This document shows positions 7,654 through 15,825 of a DNA stretch of 48,176 nt, piece by piece. Source of the stretch: an uncultured Faecalibacterium sp. (GTDB lineage Bacteria > Bacillota > Clostridia > Oscillospirales > Ruminococcaceae). The DNA lies in NCBI GenBank assembly GCA_934548045.1, contig CAKTEM010000019.1:1-48176 (forward strand), written 5' to 3'. Under the pieces are notes generated by a model. That model was not told the origin of the DNA. It did no database searches and was given only the letters and a program-made list of their open reading frames with translations. The position numbers and the translations under genes are program-made. Each line of letters opens with the position of its first letter. Within the stretch, counting starts at the first letter, position 1.

Positions 7654-8313
7654 TCAGTTCCCGGTCGGAAAGGCCGAGTTGCGCCAAAAAAATTTGCGTC
7701 GGACGATGGGCTCCGGGGTGGGGATCTCGAACAGATACCGCTCGGTCGCATTGATGACGGTGGTGTTCCCACGCTCACAGACACGCGGAAGCTTTGCGTC
7801 ATAGTTCAGGTGGACATGTCCATGCACGAACCACTTCGGCTCGTACTCGTCCAGCAGGTCATTGAAACACTGGAATCCCTTGTGCGCACGGTCTTCGCCG
7901 TCGTTCAGGCCGCTGGCCGGGGAATGGGTCAGCAGCAGGTCGATGCCGCCCACCCGGTGCGCCTTGAACCAGAGCTTCCGCACCCGGCGTTTCATCTCCC
8001 GTTCGGTGTACTGGTACGTCTCCTCTTTATTATATCGGATGCTGCCGCCCAGACCCATGATGCGCAGACCGCGCCAGACATAGACCTCGTCGTCCACACA
8101 GATGCAGCCGCCGGGTTCCGCGCCCCGGTAATTGCCGTCGTGGTTCCCATGGACATATAAAATGGGGGATGCGGTAAAGTTCGTCAGGTATTCCAGATAT
8201 TTTTTCGGCAGGTCGCCGCAGGAGAGGATGAGGTCGACGCCCTCGAGCTTCTCCTTGGTACAATAATCCCACAACGCTTTGGATGGGGTATCGGAAATAG
8301 CTAGTATCTTCAC
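7654..8313 (-). CDS. Metallophosphoesterase family protein
   Basis: A 219-residue cytosolic phosphoesterase. The motifs in order are ISDTP (residues 6-10), SCGD, VHGNHDG, LLTHSP and HGHVH. The usual DxH of the first metal motif is D-T-P here, so one metal ligand is replaced, as I recall from the 'SDxxSxxLWDY' branch of these proteins; whether this changes metal use is unknown. The start is a GTG at 8313, nine bases after AAGGAG. It lies between the BMP-domain gene and the M32 carboxypeptidase gene in an apparent operon. The natural substrate is not evident. Confidence 0.85.
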   Translation of the reverse strand: MKILAISDTPSKALWDYCTKEKLEGVDLILSCGDLPKKYLEYLTNFTASPILYVHGNHDGNYRGAEPGGCICVDDEVYVWRGLRIMGLGGSIRYNKEETYQYTEREMKRRVRKLWFKAHRVGGIDLLLTHSPASGLNDGEDRAHKGFQCFNDLLDEYEPKWFVHGHVHLNYDAKLPRVCERGNTTVINATERYLFEIPTPEPIVRRKFFWRNSAFPTGN

Positions 8314-8344
8314 GTCCGCAATGCTCCTTACTCCGCGTTTCCGC

Positions 8345-10273
8345 TTATTTTTCCAGACCTTTTACGTTGTCCAGTCCATTGATGGTCAGCAGATGACGGG
8401 TCTTGGTGTCCAGCTCCTCGTAATGGGGCAGGCTGCCCTCGACACACTCATCCAGCCAGTCCATCTCCATCAGCTCCTTGGGCGCGTAGACACCATTTTT
8501 CGGGGTGTGCAGCTCATGCCCCTGCGCATAGCACTCCGTCGGGAAGATCTGCAAGGTTCCATCGCAGATTTCCCGTTCGAGCAGTTCCAGCAGCTGCATC
8601 GTGCCGCTGTTGGCCCCTGCGCTGTACTGGATGTCCTCGGCGTGGCTCTTCATGCCCCACCAGTAGTTGATGGCGCGGCCGTTGGTGCCACTGTCCCAAG
8701 TTCCATCAAAGATGGAGCGGATGATGCCGGTATAGAACGCTTCCCATTTCCAGATGGGCAGGGCCACCGGCGTGATGCTGCCGTCCGCTTCCCGGCGGAC
8801 AAGGCCGTAATCCCGGTTGGTGTCGTCTGGTTCCCGGTTGTCACGGGCGTAGAAATAGGTCACGTCCGGCCGGTCGGAGAAGTCCAGCGGATGTTCCGCA
8901 CTCGGCAGGCAGGCCCAGCGCAGGACAACGCCTGCGTTCGGGCGCACCGTCCGCAGGCCCTGCGCAAAGGCGTTGACGGCCGCAGGCACGCCGTAGATGG
9001 GGTTCGCGGCCACATAGCCGACCTGATTGGTGGGCGAGTGGATACCGGCCAGAACGCCCAGCAGGTAGGTCACCTCGTAGGTTCTGGGATAGTAGGTCCG
9101 CACCAGCGGATGGGGCGCGTTGAGCGAGCAGTTCAGGAACCGGGTCTTCGGGTGCTGAGCCGCTACCTTCAGGCAGGCGGTGTGCATCCGGGAACTGGTC
9201 GTGAAGACCACATCGGCGTTGTCGTGGGCGATGTCCTCCATCACCTGCTCCGCGTCGACCTCCGGGTTGATGTTATCCCGGCAGCTGATGAAGATGCGGT
9301 TCGGGAACTCTTCCGGCAGGGCGGCACGGCCTTTGTCGTGTCCGCGCACCCACGCGCTGTTTTCGGCGTTGTTCTCGTGCAGGAAGACGACCTTCAATTC
9401 GGTGGGCTTGGTGCTGAAGATGTTCAGCTTGCTCAGCAGCGGCTCACTGCTCTTTTTCGGCTCCATCGAGACCTCGACCGCATGGGGTTCGGTCAGGATG
9501 CGGACTTCATCCCAGAGCTTCGAGAGGTTGGCGCGCACCTGCGTCGGCGTCGAGCGGCAGGCGTCGGCATACCGATAGACGCCCAGATAGACCAGCAGGG
9601 CATCGCCCGGCGTCAGGTTCAGCGAGGAGCCGCCCAGCGCGTAGAACTGCTGGCTGAACATAGTGTAGAGGGAGGAGAAGTTCAGCCGGTCATCCTCTGT
9701 CCACACCTCACCCGAGGCCTTGCAGACCAGCGTCTGCAGTTTCGCGTAGCCGCCCAGACGGGAGAAATGAACGTAGTTGACCTTGGACAGTTTATAGAAA
9801 TCGAGGAACTCGTAGTAGATCTTGTTTTCCAGCGTGTCGTTCCGCTCCGGAATGAGCCGGGTCACATTGCCGGGAATTTTCACCGCCTCATAATACTTGA
9901 GGACGGAGACGCGCTTGTTGCCCTCCTGCACATAAAACTTGTTCATGTACTCAAAGGCAATGATAGGCGTGTGGATTCCCTCGTCGAGGTGCGCCTGACA
10001 CAGGTTCGCCCACTTGGACGCGAACTCGGTATCATCCTCCAGCAGCGGCATGAAATTGGGCGCAAAGGCGGTGTGGCGGCCTGCGGTCTTGGTGCCGACG
10101 ATGCTCTCGGCCGGGATATCCACGAGGCCCAGCGGTTCCTGAGCGACGATGTTGACCCCGACCAGAATATCGTCCAGCACCGCGAGATACGGTGACTGTC
10201 CGCGCGCCACAGCGGCACGGTAGGCCCGTACACCGGCGCGGTAAGCACTCCTGTAATCATCCAAGTTTGGCAT
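8345..10273 (-). CDS. Cytosolic BMP-family (purine-nucleoside receptor-like) protein with ParB-like N-terminal region
   Basis: A 642-residue protein in two parts. The C-terminal half (about 300-600) resembles the BMP / PnrA periplasmic-binding fold: VVFLHENN, DADVVFTTSSRMH, YEVTYLLGVLAGIHS, VGYVAANPIYGV, NAFAQG, and the GTWDSGTNGRAINYWWG segment. The N-terminal 300 residues contain FYVQEGNKRVSVLKYY (near 115-128), which resembles the ParB/sulfiredoxin nucleotide-binding box. Neither a signal peptide nor a lipobox is present, so it should be cytosolic, unlike true BMP receptors. The ATG at 10273 follows AAAGGAG; the frame is open further upstream without such a site. It is first in the operon with a metallophosphoesterase and the M32 peptidase. 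It may sense a nucleoside inside the cell. Confidence 0.8.
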   Translation of the reverse strand: MPNLDDYRSAYRAGVRAYRAAVARGQSPYLAVLDDILVGVNIVAQEPLGLVDIPAESIVGTKTAGRHTAFAPNFMPLLEDDTEFASKWANLCQAHLDEGIHTPIIAFEYMNKFYVQEGNKRVSVLKYYEAVKIPGNVTRLIPERNDTLENKIYYEFLDFYKLSKVNYVHFSRLGGYAKLQTLVCKASGEVWTEDDRLNFSSLYTMFSQQFYALGGSSLNLTPGDALLVYLGVYRYADACRSTPTQVRANLSKLWDEVRILTEPHAVEVSMEPKKSSEPLLSKLNIFSTKPTELKVVFLHENNAENSAWVRGHDKGRAALPEEFPNRIFISCRDNINPEVDAEQVMEDIAHDNADVVFTTSSRMHTACLKVAAQHPKTRFLNCSLNAPHPLVRTYYPRTYEVTYLLGVLAGIHSPTNQVGYVAANPIYGVPAAVNAFAQGLRTVRPNAGVVLRWACLPSAEHPLDFSDRPDVTYFYARDNREPDDTNRDYGLVRREADGSITPVALPIWKWEAFYTGIIRSIFDGTWDSGTNGRAINYWWGMKSHAEDIQYSAGANSGTMQLLELLEREICDGTLQIFPTECYAQGHELHTPKNGVYAPKELMEMDWLDECVEGSLPHYEELDTKTRHLLTINGLDNVKGLEK

Positions 10274-10348
10274 AGGCAAAACTCCTTTGTCAGGAATATG
10301 AAGATATTTTTCATCTGACAGCGCGGCCGCAGCCGTCTGTCCGGTTAC

Positions 10349-10357
10349 AGTATAGCA
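10349..10357 (-). promoter_or_regulatory. Extended -10 promoter of the BMP-domain operon
   Basis: On the minus strand TGCTATACT forms an extended -10 (TGnTATACT). No good -35 is visible. It lies about 75 bases upstream of the start at 10273. Confidence 0.5.
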
Positions 10358-10397
10358 TGATTTTCGGATTTGTGGGAGACTTTCTCTCTCCAAGGTG

Positions 10398-10426
10398 TTG
10401 ATTTACGCAAAATTTTCAGGTACGAT
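10398..10426 (+). promoter_or_regulatory. Promoter of the DUF1643 gene
   Basis: TTGATT and TACGAT are 17 bases apart, about 30 bases upstream of the start at 10459. It is divergent from the BMP-domain operon promoter. Confidence 0.5.
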
Positions 10427-10458
10427 AATAGAAAACGTAGAATTATGAGGTATCCTGT

Positions 10459-11022
10459 ATGATGACAGAACAGCTTCCCAAACTGGAAGCAGGCGAATAT
10501 CCCGGAGGCATCTGGTATTACGAGCCGCATACTTACCAACCCTATCGTTATGTGCTGGGCCGTGTCGGAAAGCATCCGCTGGTCTGCATCGGCATCAATC
10601 CCAGCACCGCCCAGCCCGGCGCGCTGGACCCCACCTTAAAGAGTGTCGAGCGGCTGGCGAACGCCAACGGGTTCGACAGCTGGATCATGTTCAACGTCTA
10701 CCCTCAGCGCGCCACCGACCCCAACGACATGGACAAAACGCCCGACCGCGCCCTCTGCGACGAAAATATCCGCTGGCTGAAAGCCGTCCTCGCCGAGACG
10801 GAGCCGACCATGTGGGCCGCATGGGGAACCCTCATCGAGAAGCGCGATTACCTGCCCGGCCTGATGCGTGAGATGGTCGCCCTGACCCGGGAGAAGAATA
10901 TCCCGTGGGTGACCTTTGGCAAGCGGAGCAAAAAAGGACATCCTCACCATCCGCTCTACCTGCGGAAGGACTCCACGCCCGAACCCTTTGATGTGGAAAA
11001 TTATCTGGATACCTGCTTTTAA
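10459..11022 (+). CDS. DUF1643 domain-containing protein
   Basis: A 187-residue soluble protein. The stretch CIGINPSTAQPGALDPT followed by a later FNVYPQRATDP is the signature of DUF1643, a family of unknown function related in shape to uracil-DNA glycosylase-like folds (from memory, unverified). A WAAWGTLIEKR segment follows in the second half. The start is ATG 10459 (a second ATG follows directly), nine bases after GAGG. It is followed after 26 bases by the PAP2 phosphatase gene in the same direction, so the two are probably co-transcribed. Confidence 0.85.
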   Translation: MMTEQLPKLEAGEYPGGIWYYEPHTYQPYRYVLGRVGKHPLVCIGINPSTAQPGALDPTLKSVERLANANGFDSWIMFNVYPQRATDPNDMDKTPDRALCDENIRWLKAVLAETEPTMWAAWGTLIEKRDYLPGLMREMVALTREKNIPWVTFGKRSKKGHPHHPLYLRKDSTPEPFDVENYLDTCF

Positions 11023-11048
11023 ATAAAATCGAATTGGAGGGAGTCTCA

Positions 11049-11588
11049 ATGACCCCGGAACGATACCGCAAGCTTCTCGCATGGTTCGACAAACACCCCA
11101 CCACAAAGCGGCTGACGATTCTTCTGAACAAATGGCTGCCGCTCATCCCCTTTGCCTGTTACCCCGTCCTCATCGTCCTGCTGAATATCCAGTGGTTCGG
11201 ACTGATGGGCAGCGGCACCGGGCGCGACATCCTCGATTTTATGCCGCAGATCGCCCACGCCATTCTTGTACCGGCCGCGATTTTTCTGTTCGGAACCATG
11301 CTCCGCGCCAAGCTCAACTTTCCCCGGCCGTATGAGCAGCCCGGTTTCACTCCCCTTGTCACCAAGGAGACCAGCGGCAACTCGTTCCCCTCCCGTCACG
11401 CCCTGAGCGCGGCGGTGCTGGCGGCGGTCTGGCTCTATTTTTATCCGTCGGTGGGCGTCGTGATGATTCTGGTCGCCCTCGCCATCTGCGTTCTGCGCGT
11501 GCTGGCCGGCGTGCATTACGTCCGGGATGTGGTCGCAGGCGCAATTCTGGGCTTCGGTCTGGGTGCCGCCGGGATGTGGCTGCTCTGA
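11049..11588 (+). CDS. PAP2 family lipid phosphatase
   Basis: A 179-residue membrane phosphatase with about five hydrophobic segments. The three PAP2 motifs are present: KLNFPRP (K-x6-RP type), FPSRHALS (PSxH), and R-x5-H-x3-D in RVLAGVHYVRDV. The family acts on phosphatidic acid, phosphatidylglycerophosphate or undecaprenyl pyrophosphate at the outer membrane face; the substrate cannot be settled here. The start is the ATG at 11049, eight bases after GGAGG; an earlier TTG at 11034 overlaps that ribosome binding site and is rejected. It is the second gene after DUF1643. Confidence 0.9.
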   Translation: MTPERYRKLLAWFDKHPTTKRLTILLNKWLPLIPFACYPVLIVLLNIQWFGLMGSGTGRDILDFMPQIAHAILVPAAIFLFGTMLRAKLNFPRPYEQPGFTPLVTKETSGNSFPSRHALSAAVLAAVWLYFYPSVGVVMILVALAICVLRVLAGVHYVRDVVAGAILGFGLGAAGMWLL

Positions 11589-11665
11589 TTTGATTCCAAA
11601 AAACAGCGTCCGGACGTTGCAAAGAAAAATCCCGAAAAAAGTCGAAAAGAATTTTGAAATTTTGC

Positions 11666-11694
11666 TTGACAGAATGGGGATGCTATGGTATTAT
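11666..11694 (+). promoter_or_regulatory. tRNA-Arg/tRNA-His promoter
   Basis: A perfect TTGACA, 17-base spacer and TATTAT lie 64 bases upstream of tRNA-Arg. No protein gene lies between 11589 and 12186. Confidence 0.8.
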
Positions 11695-11757
11695 ACTACT
11701 CGCAACGTGTTCCGACACACAGTTGCCACCGCAATAAACCCCATGGGATTACAACGT

Positions 11758-11831
<74 letters not shown>

Positions 11832-11838
11832 TTGATAT

Positions 11839-11916
11839 GGTGCCCATAGCGTAGTCGGTTAACGCGCCAGATTGTGGATCTGGAGACCGTGGGTTCGAGT
11901 CCCACTGGGCACCCCA
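11839..11916 (+). tRNA. tRNA-His (GUG)
   Basis: Acceptor GTGCCCA/TGGGCAC with the extra G-1 (11839) opposite discriminator C (11913), as expected for tRNA-His; anticodon loop TTGTGGA (GTG); T-arm GGGTTCGAGTCCC; CCA encoded at 11914-11916. Confidence 0.95.
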
Positions 11917-11919
11917 CCA

Positions 11920-11961
11920 GTCGCTGTTGCATTAGCAATGGCGGCTTTTCTTTTTGTCCAG
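11920..11961 (+). terminator. Terminator after tRNA-His
   Basis: CGCTGTTGC pairs with GCAATGGCG (two G-U pairs) around ATTA, followed by a T-rich run. Confidence 0.75.
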
Positions 11962-11965
11962 CGTC

Positions 11966-12108
11966 GCCCAGTGGGACTCGAACAGGGCGGCTCTGACAAC
12001 GCCAGTTGGCAGAGTAAGCGATCTATCCAGCGGACAGTCGCTTAGCCCGCGGGTCCAAGACCTTTCGGAACGTCTACCGTGGCCGCACTGGGGTGTCCAG
12101 TGGGACTC
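11966..12108 (-). repeat. tRNA-derived relics in inverted orientation
   Basis: Positions 11966-11983 are the exact reverse complement of the T-arm and acceptor part of the neighbouring tRNA-His (18 bases). A 12-base part of this (CCAGTGGGACTC) recurs at 12097-12108, 129 bases on. Between them, on the minus strand, GCTGGATAGATCGC resembles a tRNA D-arm, and several short stems are possible (TAAGCGA/TCGCTTA; CTCTG/CAGAG). It does not fold as a normal tRNA. It looks like one or two decayed tRNA copies, or the scar of an element that used tRNA-His. Confidence 0.55.
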
Positions 12109-12129
12109 TCATAAATACACATAACCAAC

Positions 12130-12160
12130 AAAACCGTCCGGTGGTCAGCCGGACGGTTTT
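12130..12160. terminator. Terminator of the thi operon
   Basis: A perfect 11-bp stem (AAACCGTCCGG with CCGGACGGTTT) around a 7-base loop, with T-runs for both directions. It lies just beyond the thiC stop on the minus strand. Confidence 0.85.
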
Positions 12161-12186
12161 GCATTTAAGAAGAAAAAGCCTTGTGC

Positions 12187-13494
12187 TTAGAGGATATCAA
12201 TATATTCACCTGCAAGAGCCTTGTTCATGCTGCGGACAGCGCAGAACTTGCCGCACATGCTGCAGGTGTCGCTGTGGTCGTCCTCGGGCAGACGGGCGTC
12301 ACGGATGGCCTTTGCGGTCTCCGGATCGATGGCGCAGGCAAACTGCGCATCCCAGTCCAGAACACGGCGTGCGTCGCCCATCTTGTCGTCGATGTCGCGC
12401 GCATGGGGGATTCCCTTTGCGATATCCGCCGCATGTGCCGCGATTTTAGAGGCCACGATGCCCTGCTTGACGTCGTCGACATTGGGCAGAGCCAGATGCT
12501 CGGCCGGGGTGACGTAGCACAGGAAGGCCGCGCCGCTCATGGCAGCGACGGCACCGCCGATAGCAGCGGTGATGTGGTCATAGCCCGGAGCGATATCGGT
12601 GACCAGAGGTCCGAGGACATAGAACGGTGCGCCCATGCAGATGCTCTTCTGCACTTCCATGTTGGCGGCGACCTGATTCAGAGGCACATGGCCCGGGCCT
12701 TCGACCATGACCTGAACGTTGTGCGCCCAAGCGCGCTTGGTCAGCTCACCCAGACGGACAAGTTCCTCGATCTGGCAGACATCGGTCGCGTCGGCCAGAC
12801 AGCCCGGGCGGCAGGCATCGCCCAGAGAGATGGTGACGTCATGCTCTTCGCAGATGTCCAAAATCTCGTCGAAATGCTCATAGAAGGGGTTCTCGTTGCC
12901 GGTCATGCTCATCCATGCGAAGACCAGAGAACCGCCGCGGCTGACGATGTTCATCTTCCGCTTGTGGGTGCGGATCTGGTCGATGGTCTTGCGCGTGATG
13001 CCGCAGTGCAGGGTGACGAAATCGACGCCGTCTTCCGCATGGAGACGCACCACGTCGATGAAGTCCTGCGCGGTCAGGGTCGCAAGGTCGCGCTGATAGT
13101 GGATGACCGAATCGTACACCGGCACAGTGCCGATCATGACAGGACACTCGTGGGTCAGCTTCTGACGGAAGGGCTGAGTGTTGCCGTGGCTGGACAGGTC
13201 CATGATGGCCTCCGCGCCCATGTTGACCGCACTCATGACCTTTTCCATCTCGACGCTGTAATCCTTGCAGTCACGGGAGACGCCGAGGTTGACGTTGATC
13301 TTGGTCCGCAGCATGCTGCCGATACCCTCCGGGTTCAGGCAGGTGTGGTGCTTGTTGGCAGGGATGGCGACCTTGCCCTCTGCGACCAGCTGGCGGATCT
13401 CTTCGACCGTGCGGTATTCCTTTTTTGCCACGATCTCCATCTCGGGCGTGACAATGCCCTTCCGGGCAGCGTCCATCTGTGTGGTGTAGTTCAT
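12187..13494 (-). CDS. thiC: Phosphomethylpyrimidine synthase ThiC
   Basis: A radical-SAM enzyme that converts 5-aminoimidazole ribotide to HMP phosphate, the pyrimidine half of thiamine, in the cytosol. The 435-residue protein matches the shorter ThiC form of anaerobes. It has the core motifs DLSSHGN, GTVPVYDSV, HCGITR, SRGGSL and MVEGPGHVPLNQ. The C-terminal cluster reads C-S-M-C-G-K-F-C (near 411-418), i.e. CX2CX3C instead of the CX2CX4C of E. coli-type ThiC; I recall the shorter spacing in clostridial homologues. The ATG at 13494 follows GAGAGG; an open extension upstream lacks a better site. It is the last gene of thiW-thiM-thiE-thiC under a TPP riboswitch. Confidence 0.97.
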   Translation of the reverse strand: MNYTTQMDAARKGIVTPEMEIVAKKEYRTVEEIRQLVAEGKVAIPANKHHTCLNPEGIGSMLRTKINVNLGVSRDCKDYSVEMEKVMSAVNMGAEAIMDLSSHGNTQPFRQKLTHECPVMIGTVPVYDSVIHYQRDLATLTAQDFIDVVRLHAEDGVDFVTLHCGITRKTIDQIRTHKRKMNIVSRGGSLVFAWMSMTGNENPFYEHFDEILDICEEHDVTISLGDACRPGCLADATDVCQIEELVRLGELTKRAWAHNVQVMVEGPGHVPLNQVAANMEVQKSICMGAPFYVLGPLVTDIAPGYDHITAAIGGAVAAMSGAAFLCYVTPAEHLALPNVDDVKQGIVASKIAAHAADIAKGIPHARDIDDKMGDARRVLDWDAQFACAIDPETAKAIRDARLPEDDHSDTCSMCGKFCAVRSMNKALAGEYIDIL

Positions 13495-13563
13495 AATCTT
13501 CAAACCTCTCTTATATCTCTCAAACGGTTTCTGCACCGCATGTGCATACCGTTGAAGCAACCT

Positions 13564-14196
13564 TTAAAGCTTTTCGACAAGCTTGCGCAGTTCCCGGCAC
13601 TCCTGTTCGATGTCCTCGGCGGCGAAAATCGCACTGACGAGGGCGACACCGGCTTCTCCACAGCCGGCCAAAGTGAGCAGGTTCTGCTTGTGGATGCCGC
13701 CGATGGCGACCACCGGGATGGGAACGGACGCGCAGACCGCAGCCAATGTTTCCCGGCTCCGCACCTGAACATTCGTCTTGGTGGCGGTGGAAAACATCGC
13801 GCCGCATCCCAGATAATCGGCACCGTCCGCATAGGCCTTTTTCGCCTCGTCCGGGTCGTGCGCCGACACGCCGATGATCTTATCCGCGCCCAGAATTCGG
13901 CGTGCTTCCTTCGCGCTCATATCGTCCTGCCCGACATGCACACCGTCCGCGCCGCAGCGCAGAGCCAGCGGAACATTATCGTTCAGCAGGAACGGCACAT
14001 GATAATACCGGCAGATTTTTTGAATTTCCAACGCCTCGTTGAAGAAATCCCCCTCATCCAGCTGCTTTTCGCGCAGCTGAACGCAGGTCACACCGCCTTT
14101 CAGAGCGGCTTCGACCTGCTGGGGCAGGGTCAGTTTGCCGACCCACGCGCGGTCGGTGACGGCATAGAGCCGAAGCTGTTCAGCGGTAATGTTCAT
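13564..14196 (-). CDS. thiE: Thiamine phosphate synthase ThiE
   Basis: A 210-residue TIM-barrel enzyme that couples HMP pyrophosphate to thiazole phosphate to give thiamine phosphate. The motifs are LYAVTDRAW near the N-terminus, CVQLREKQLDE, FLLNDNVPLALRCGADGVHVGQDD, IIGVSAHD, GADYLGCGAMFSTATK, and VVAIGGI near the C-terminus, all at family positions. The ATG at 14196 is nine bases after AGGAGG; a GTG at 14205 is possible but adjoins the ribosome binding site. The start lies inside the end of thiM (17-base overlap), which suggests translational coupling. The downstream gap to thiC is 69 bases. Confidence 0.95.
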   Translation of the reverse strand: MNITAEQLRLYAVTDRAWVGKLTLPQQVEAALKGGVTCVQLREKQLDEGDFFNEALEIQKICRYYHVPFLLNDNVPLALRCGADGVHVGQDDMSAKEARRILGADKIIGVSAHDPDEAKKAYADGADYLGCGAMFSTATKTNVQVRSRETLAAVCASVPIPVVAIGGIHKQNLLTLAGCGEAGVALVSAIFAAEDIEQECRELRKLVEKL

Positions 14197-15001
14197 AATC
14201 CGCACCCTCCTCTAACTGTTCCGGGGTCAGGTTGGAAACGGCGTCCATCAGGTAGACCCGGAAGCTTCCCGTTCCGTCCAGACCCTTCATTCGTTTTTCG
14301 GCCAGCTGTCCGCACAATCCCATTGCGCAGACCGCACCCAGAGCCGCTTCCAGCGGATGCTCCGGGTTCGCGCCCACGAAAGCACCGGTCAGCACCGAGA
14401 GCATACAGCCGGTACCGGTGACTTTCCGCATGAGAGGGGTGCCATTCTTTCCGAGATAGACCGTTTTGCCGTTGGTCAGGACATCTTCTTCGCCGGTCAT
14501 GGCGACGACACAGCCCAGAGCTTTCGCCGCCGCTTTTGCCAGCGCGATGTTCTGTTCCATGTCATGCTCCTGCTTTTCGTCCGCATCGACGCCCCGGCGG
14601 TTTTCTTCCTCAAGGCAGAGGGTGCGCAGTTCCGAGCAGTTGCAGCGCAGGATGGCCGGCTTCACCTCGTTCAGGAAGTGTTCCGCCGTCTCCTGACGGA
14701 ACTGCGACACACCGACGCCCACCGGGTCGAACACGACCGGTATCCCCAGCTCGTTCGCCTTTTTTCCGGCGCGGAGCAGGGCTTCGGCCTTGCGAGGATT
14801 CGGGGTGCCGAGACTCAGGGAGACGGCCCTGCTGATGGCGGTCACCTCGGCGACTTCCTCCGGGTCTTCGGCCATGATGGGCGATGCGCCACAGGCCAGC
14901 ACGATGTTCGCGCAGTCGTTGGACGCCACCTGATTCGAGATGCAGTGGACAAGAGGCGAAACGGTCTGAACATTCCGGTAAACTTCGTAAAGTGAAAGCA
15001 A
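14180..15001 (-). CDS. thiM: Hydroxyethylthiazole kinase ThiM
   Basis: A 273-residue ribokinase-like enzyme that phosphorylates the thiazole alcohol, a salvage route to the thiazole half of thiamine. The motifs are VHCISNQVASNDCAN, GASPIMAEDPEE, VFDPVGVG, ILRCNCSE and GTGCMLSVLTGAFVGA near the C-terminus (anion hole and catalytic Cys region). The start is a TTG at 15001, seven bases after AAGGAG; no ATG lies near. A thiazole kinase without thiG/thiH in the window fits a strain that makes HMP itself but takes up thiazole, although other thi genes may lie elsewhere. Confidence 0.95.
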   Translation of the reverse strand: MLSLYEVYRNVQTVSPLVHCISNQVASNDCANIVLACGASPIMAEDPEEVAEVTAISRAVSLSLGTPNPRKAEALLRAGKKANELGIPVVFDPVGVGVSQFRQETAEHFLNEVKPAILRCNCSELRTLCLEEENRRGVDADEKQEHDMEQNIALAKAAAKALGCVVAMTGEEDVLTNGKTVYLGKNGTPLMRKVTGTGCMLSVLTGAFVGANPEHPLEAALGAVCAMGLCGQLAEKRMKGLDGTGSFRVYLMDAVSNLTPEQLEEGADYEHYR

Positions 15002-15020
15002 GAGAGTTCTCCTTACTATA

Positions 15021-15536
15021 TCAGGTCAGGCTTGCCTGCATCCCCTTCAAGGCACCGGAACGCTGCAGGCTGAACAGCAGCACACCGGCGATGACGGCAC
15101 CGCCTGCGGTGGAAACGAGGAACGGCACGATATACGCATAGAACGCGATATCGCCTGCGCTCTTGCCCATCAGCAGGATGGCGACCGGGTAGGCGCACAG
15201 ACCGCCGAGGATGGAGGTGCCGAAGACCTCACCGACCAGCGTCGGCAGGAGCTGCTTGGTCTTGTGGTAGACAAGACCGCAGAGCAGCGCGCCGAACATG
15301 CTGCCCGGGAATGCCATCAGGCTGCCCAGACCCAGCAGGTTGCGCAGGAGCGAAGCGACAAAGGCCACGCCCACGCCGTACCACGGGCCGAGCAGGACCG
15401 CGCAGAGGATATTTACCATGTGCTGCACGGGTGCGCACTTGCTGCCGAAGATGGGGAACGAGAAGACGCTGCCGACCACGGCCAGAGCGCAGAACATACC
15501 GGCGAGAGCAAGCTTTTTGACAGAAAGATTTTTCAT
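15021..15536 (-). CDS. thiW: ThiW family ECF-transporter substrate-binding (S) component
   Basis: A 171-residue integral membrane protein with about five to six hydrophobic helices, the S-component of an energy-coupling-factor importer thought to bring in the thiazole precursor. It has the ThiW-like features KKLALAGMFCALAVVGS at the N-terminus, FPIFGSKCAPVQHMVN, and LRNLLGLGSLMAFPGSMFGA. The ATG at 15536 follows AAGGAG. It is the first gene after the TPP riboswitch and is followed by thiazole kinase (thiM), which supports thiazole as substrate. The ECF ATPase/T-component genes are not in the window. Confidence 0.92.
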   Translation of the reverse strand: MKNLSVKKLALAGMFCALAVVGSVFSFPIFGSKCAPVQHMVNILCAVLLGPWYGVGVAFVASLLRNLLGLGSLMAFPGSMFGALLCGLVYHKTKQLLPTLVGEVFGTSILGGLCAYPVAILLMGKSAGDIAFYAYIVPFLVSTAGGAVIAGVLLFSLQRSGALKGMQASLT

Positions 15537-15769
15537 AGCGGAACACTCCTTTTCGTTTTCGGAAAACGTCCGGGAACGGCTGGCGACAGCACATCCCAAA
15601 AGACACTTTCCCCTTGGAATCGGTCGAGACTTGCTGGTCTCCTCTCACGCCGGAACACGGCTTCCCATCGCTGTCGATACAAGGTTCAGGGGGCTCGCCC
15701 TCAGCCTCGCCGCGGCAAATCGGTGCCGCGGAACCGTTTTTGTGTTCCTCCCCTCAGAATTTCAGCGCA

Positions 15770-15806
15770 ACAAAAAACAGGAGACACCTTTCTGCGGTGT
15801 CTCCTG
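15770..15806 (-). terminator. Riboswitch-controlled terminator of the thi operon
   Basis: On the minus strand a perfect 12-bp stem (ACAGGAGACACC with GGTGTCTCCTGT) is followed by TTTTTTG. It lies just downstream of the TPP aptamer, as expected for transcriptional control. Confidence 0.9.
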
Positions 15807-15825
15807 TAAAAATTCATATCCCTAT

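Noticed and set aside
8279..10195. A long plus-strand open frame opposite the BMP-domain gene
   Set aside because: It is antisense to a gene with clear motifs and a good ribosome binding site, and carries only shadow-type composition.
12235..12265. ThiC cysteine motif with one residue less (CX2CX3C) taken as a possible defect
   Set aside because: The frame is intact and, as far as I recall, this spacing is normal in the shorter ThiC of anaerobes.
12181..14421. A long plus-strand open frame across thiC, thiE and the end of thiM
   Set aside because: It is the antisense shadow of the thi genes, with no start signal and no recognisable domain.
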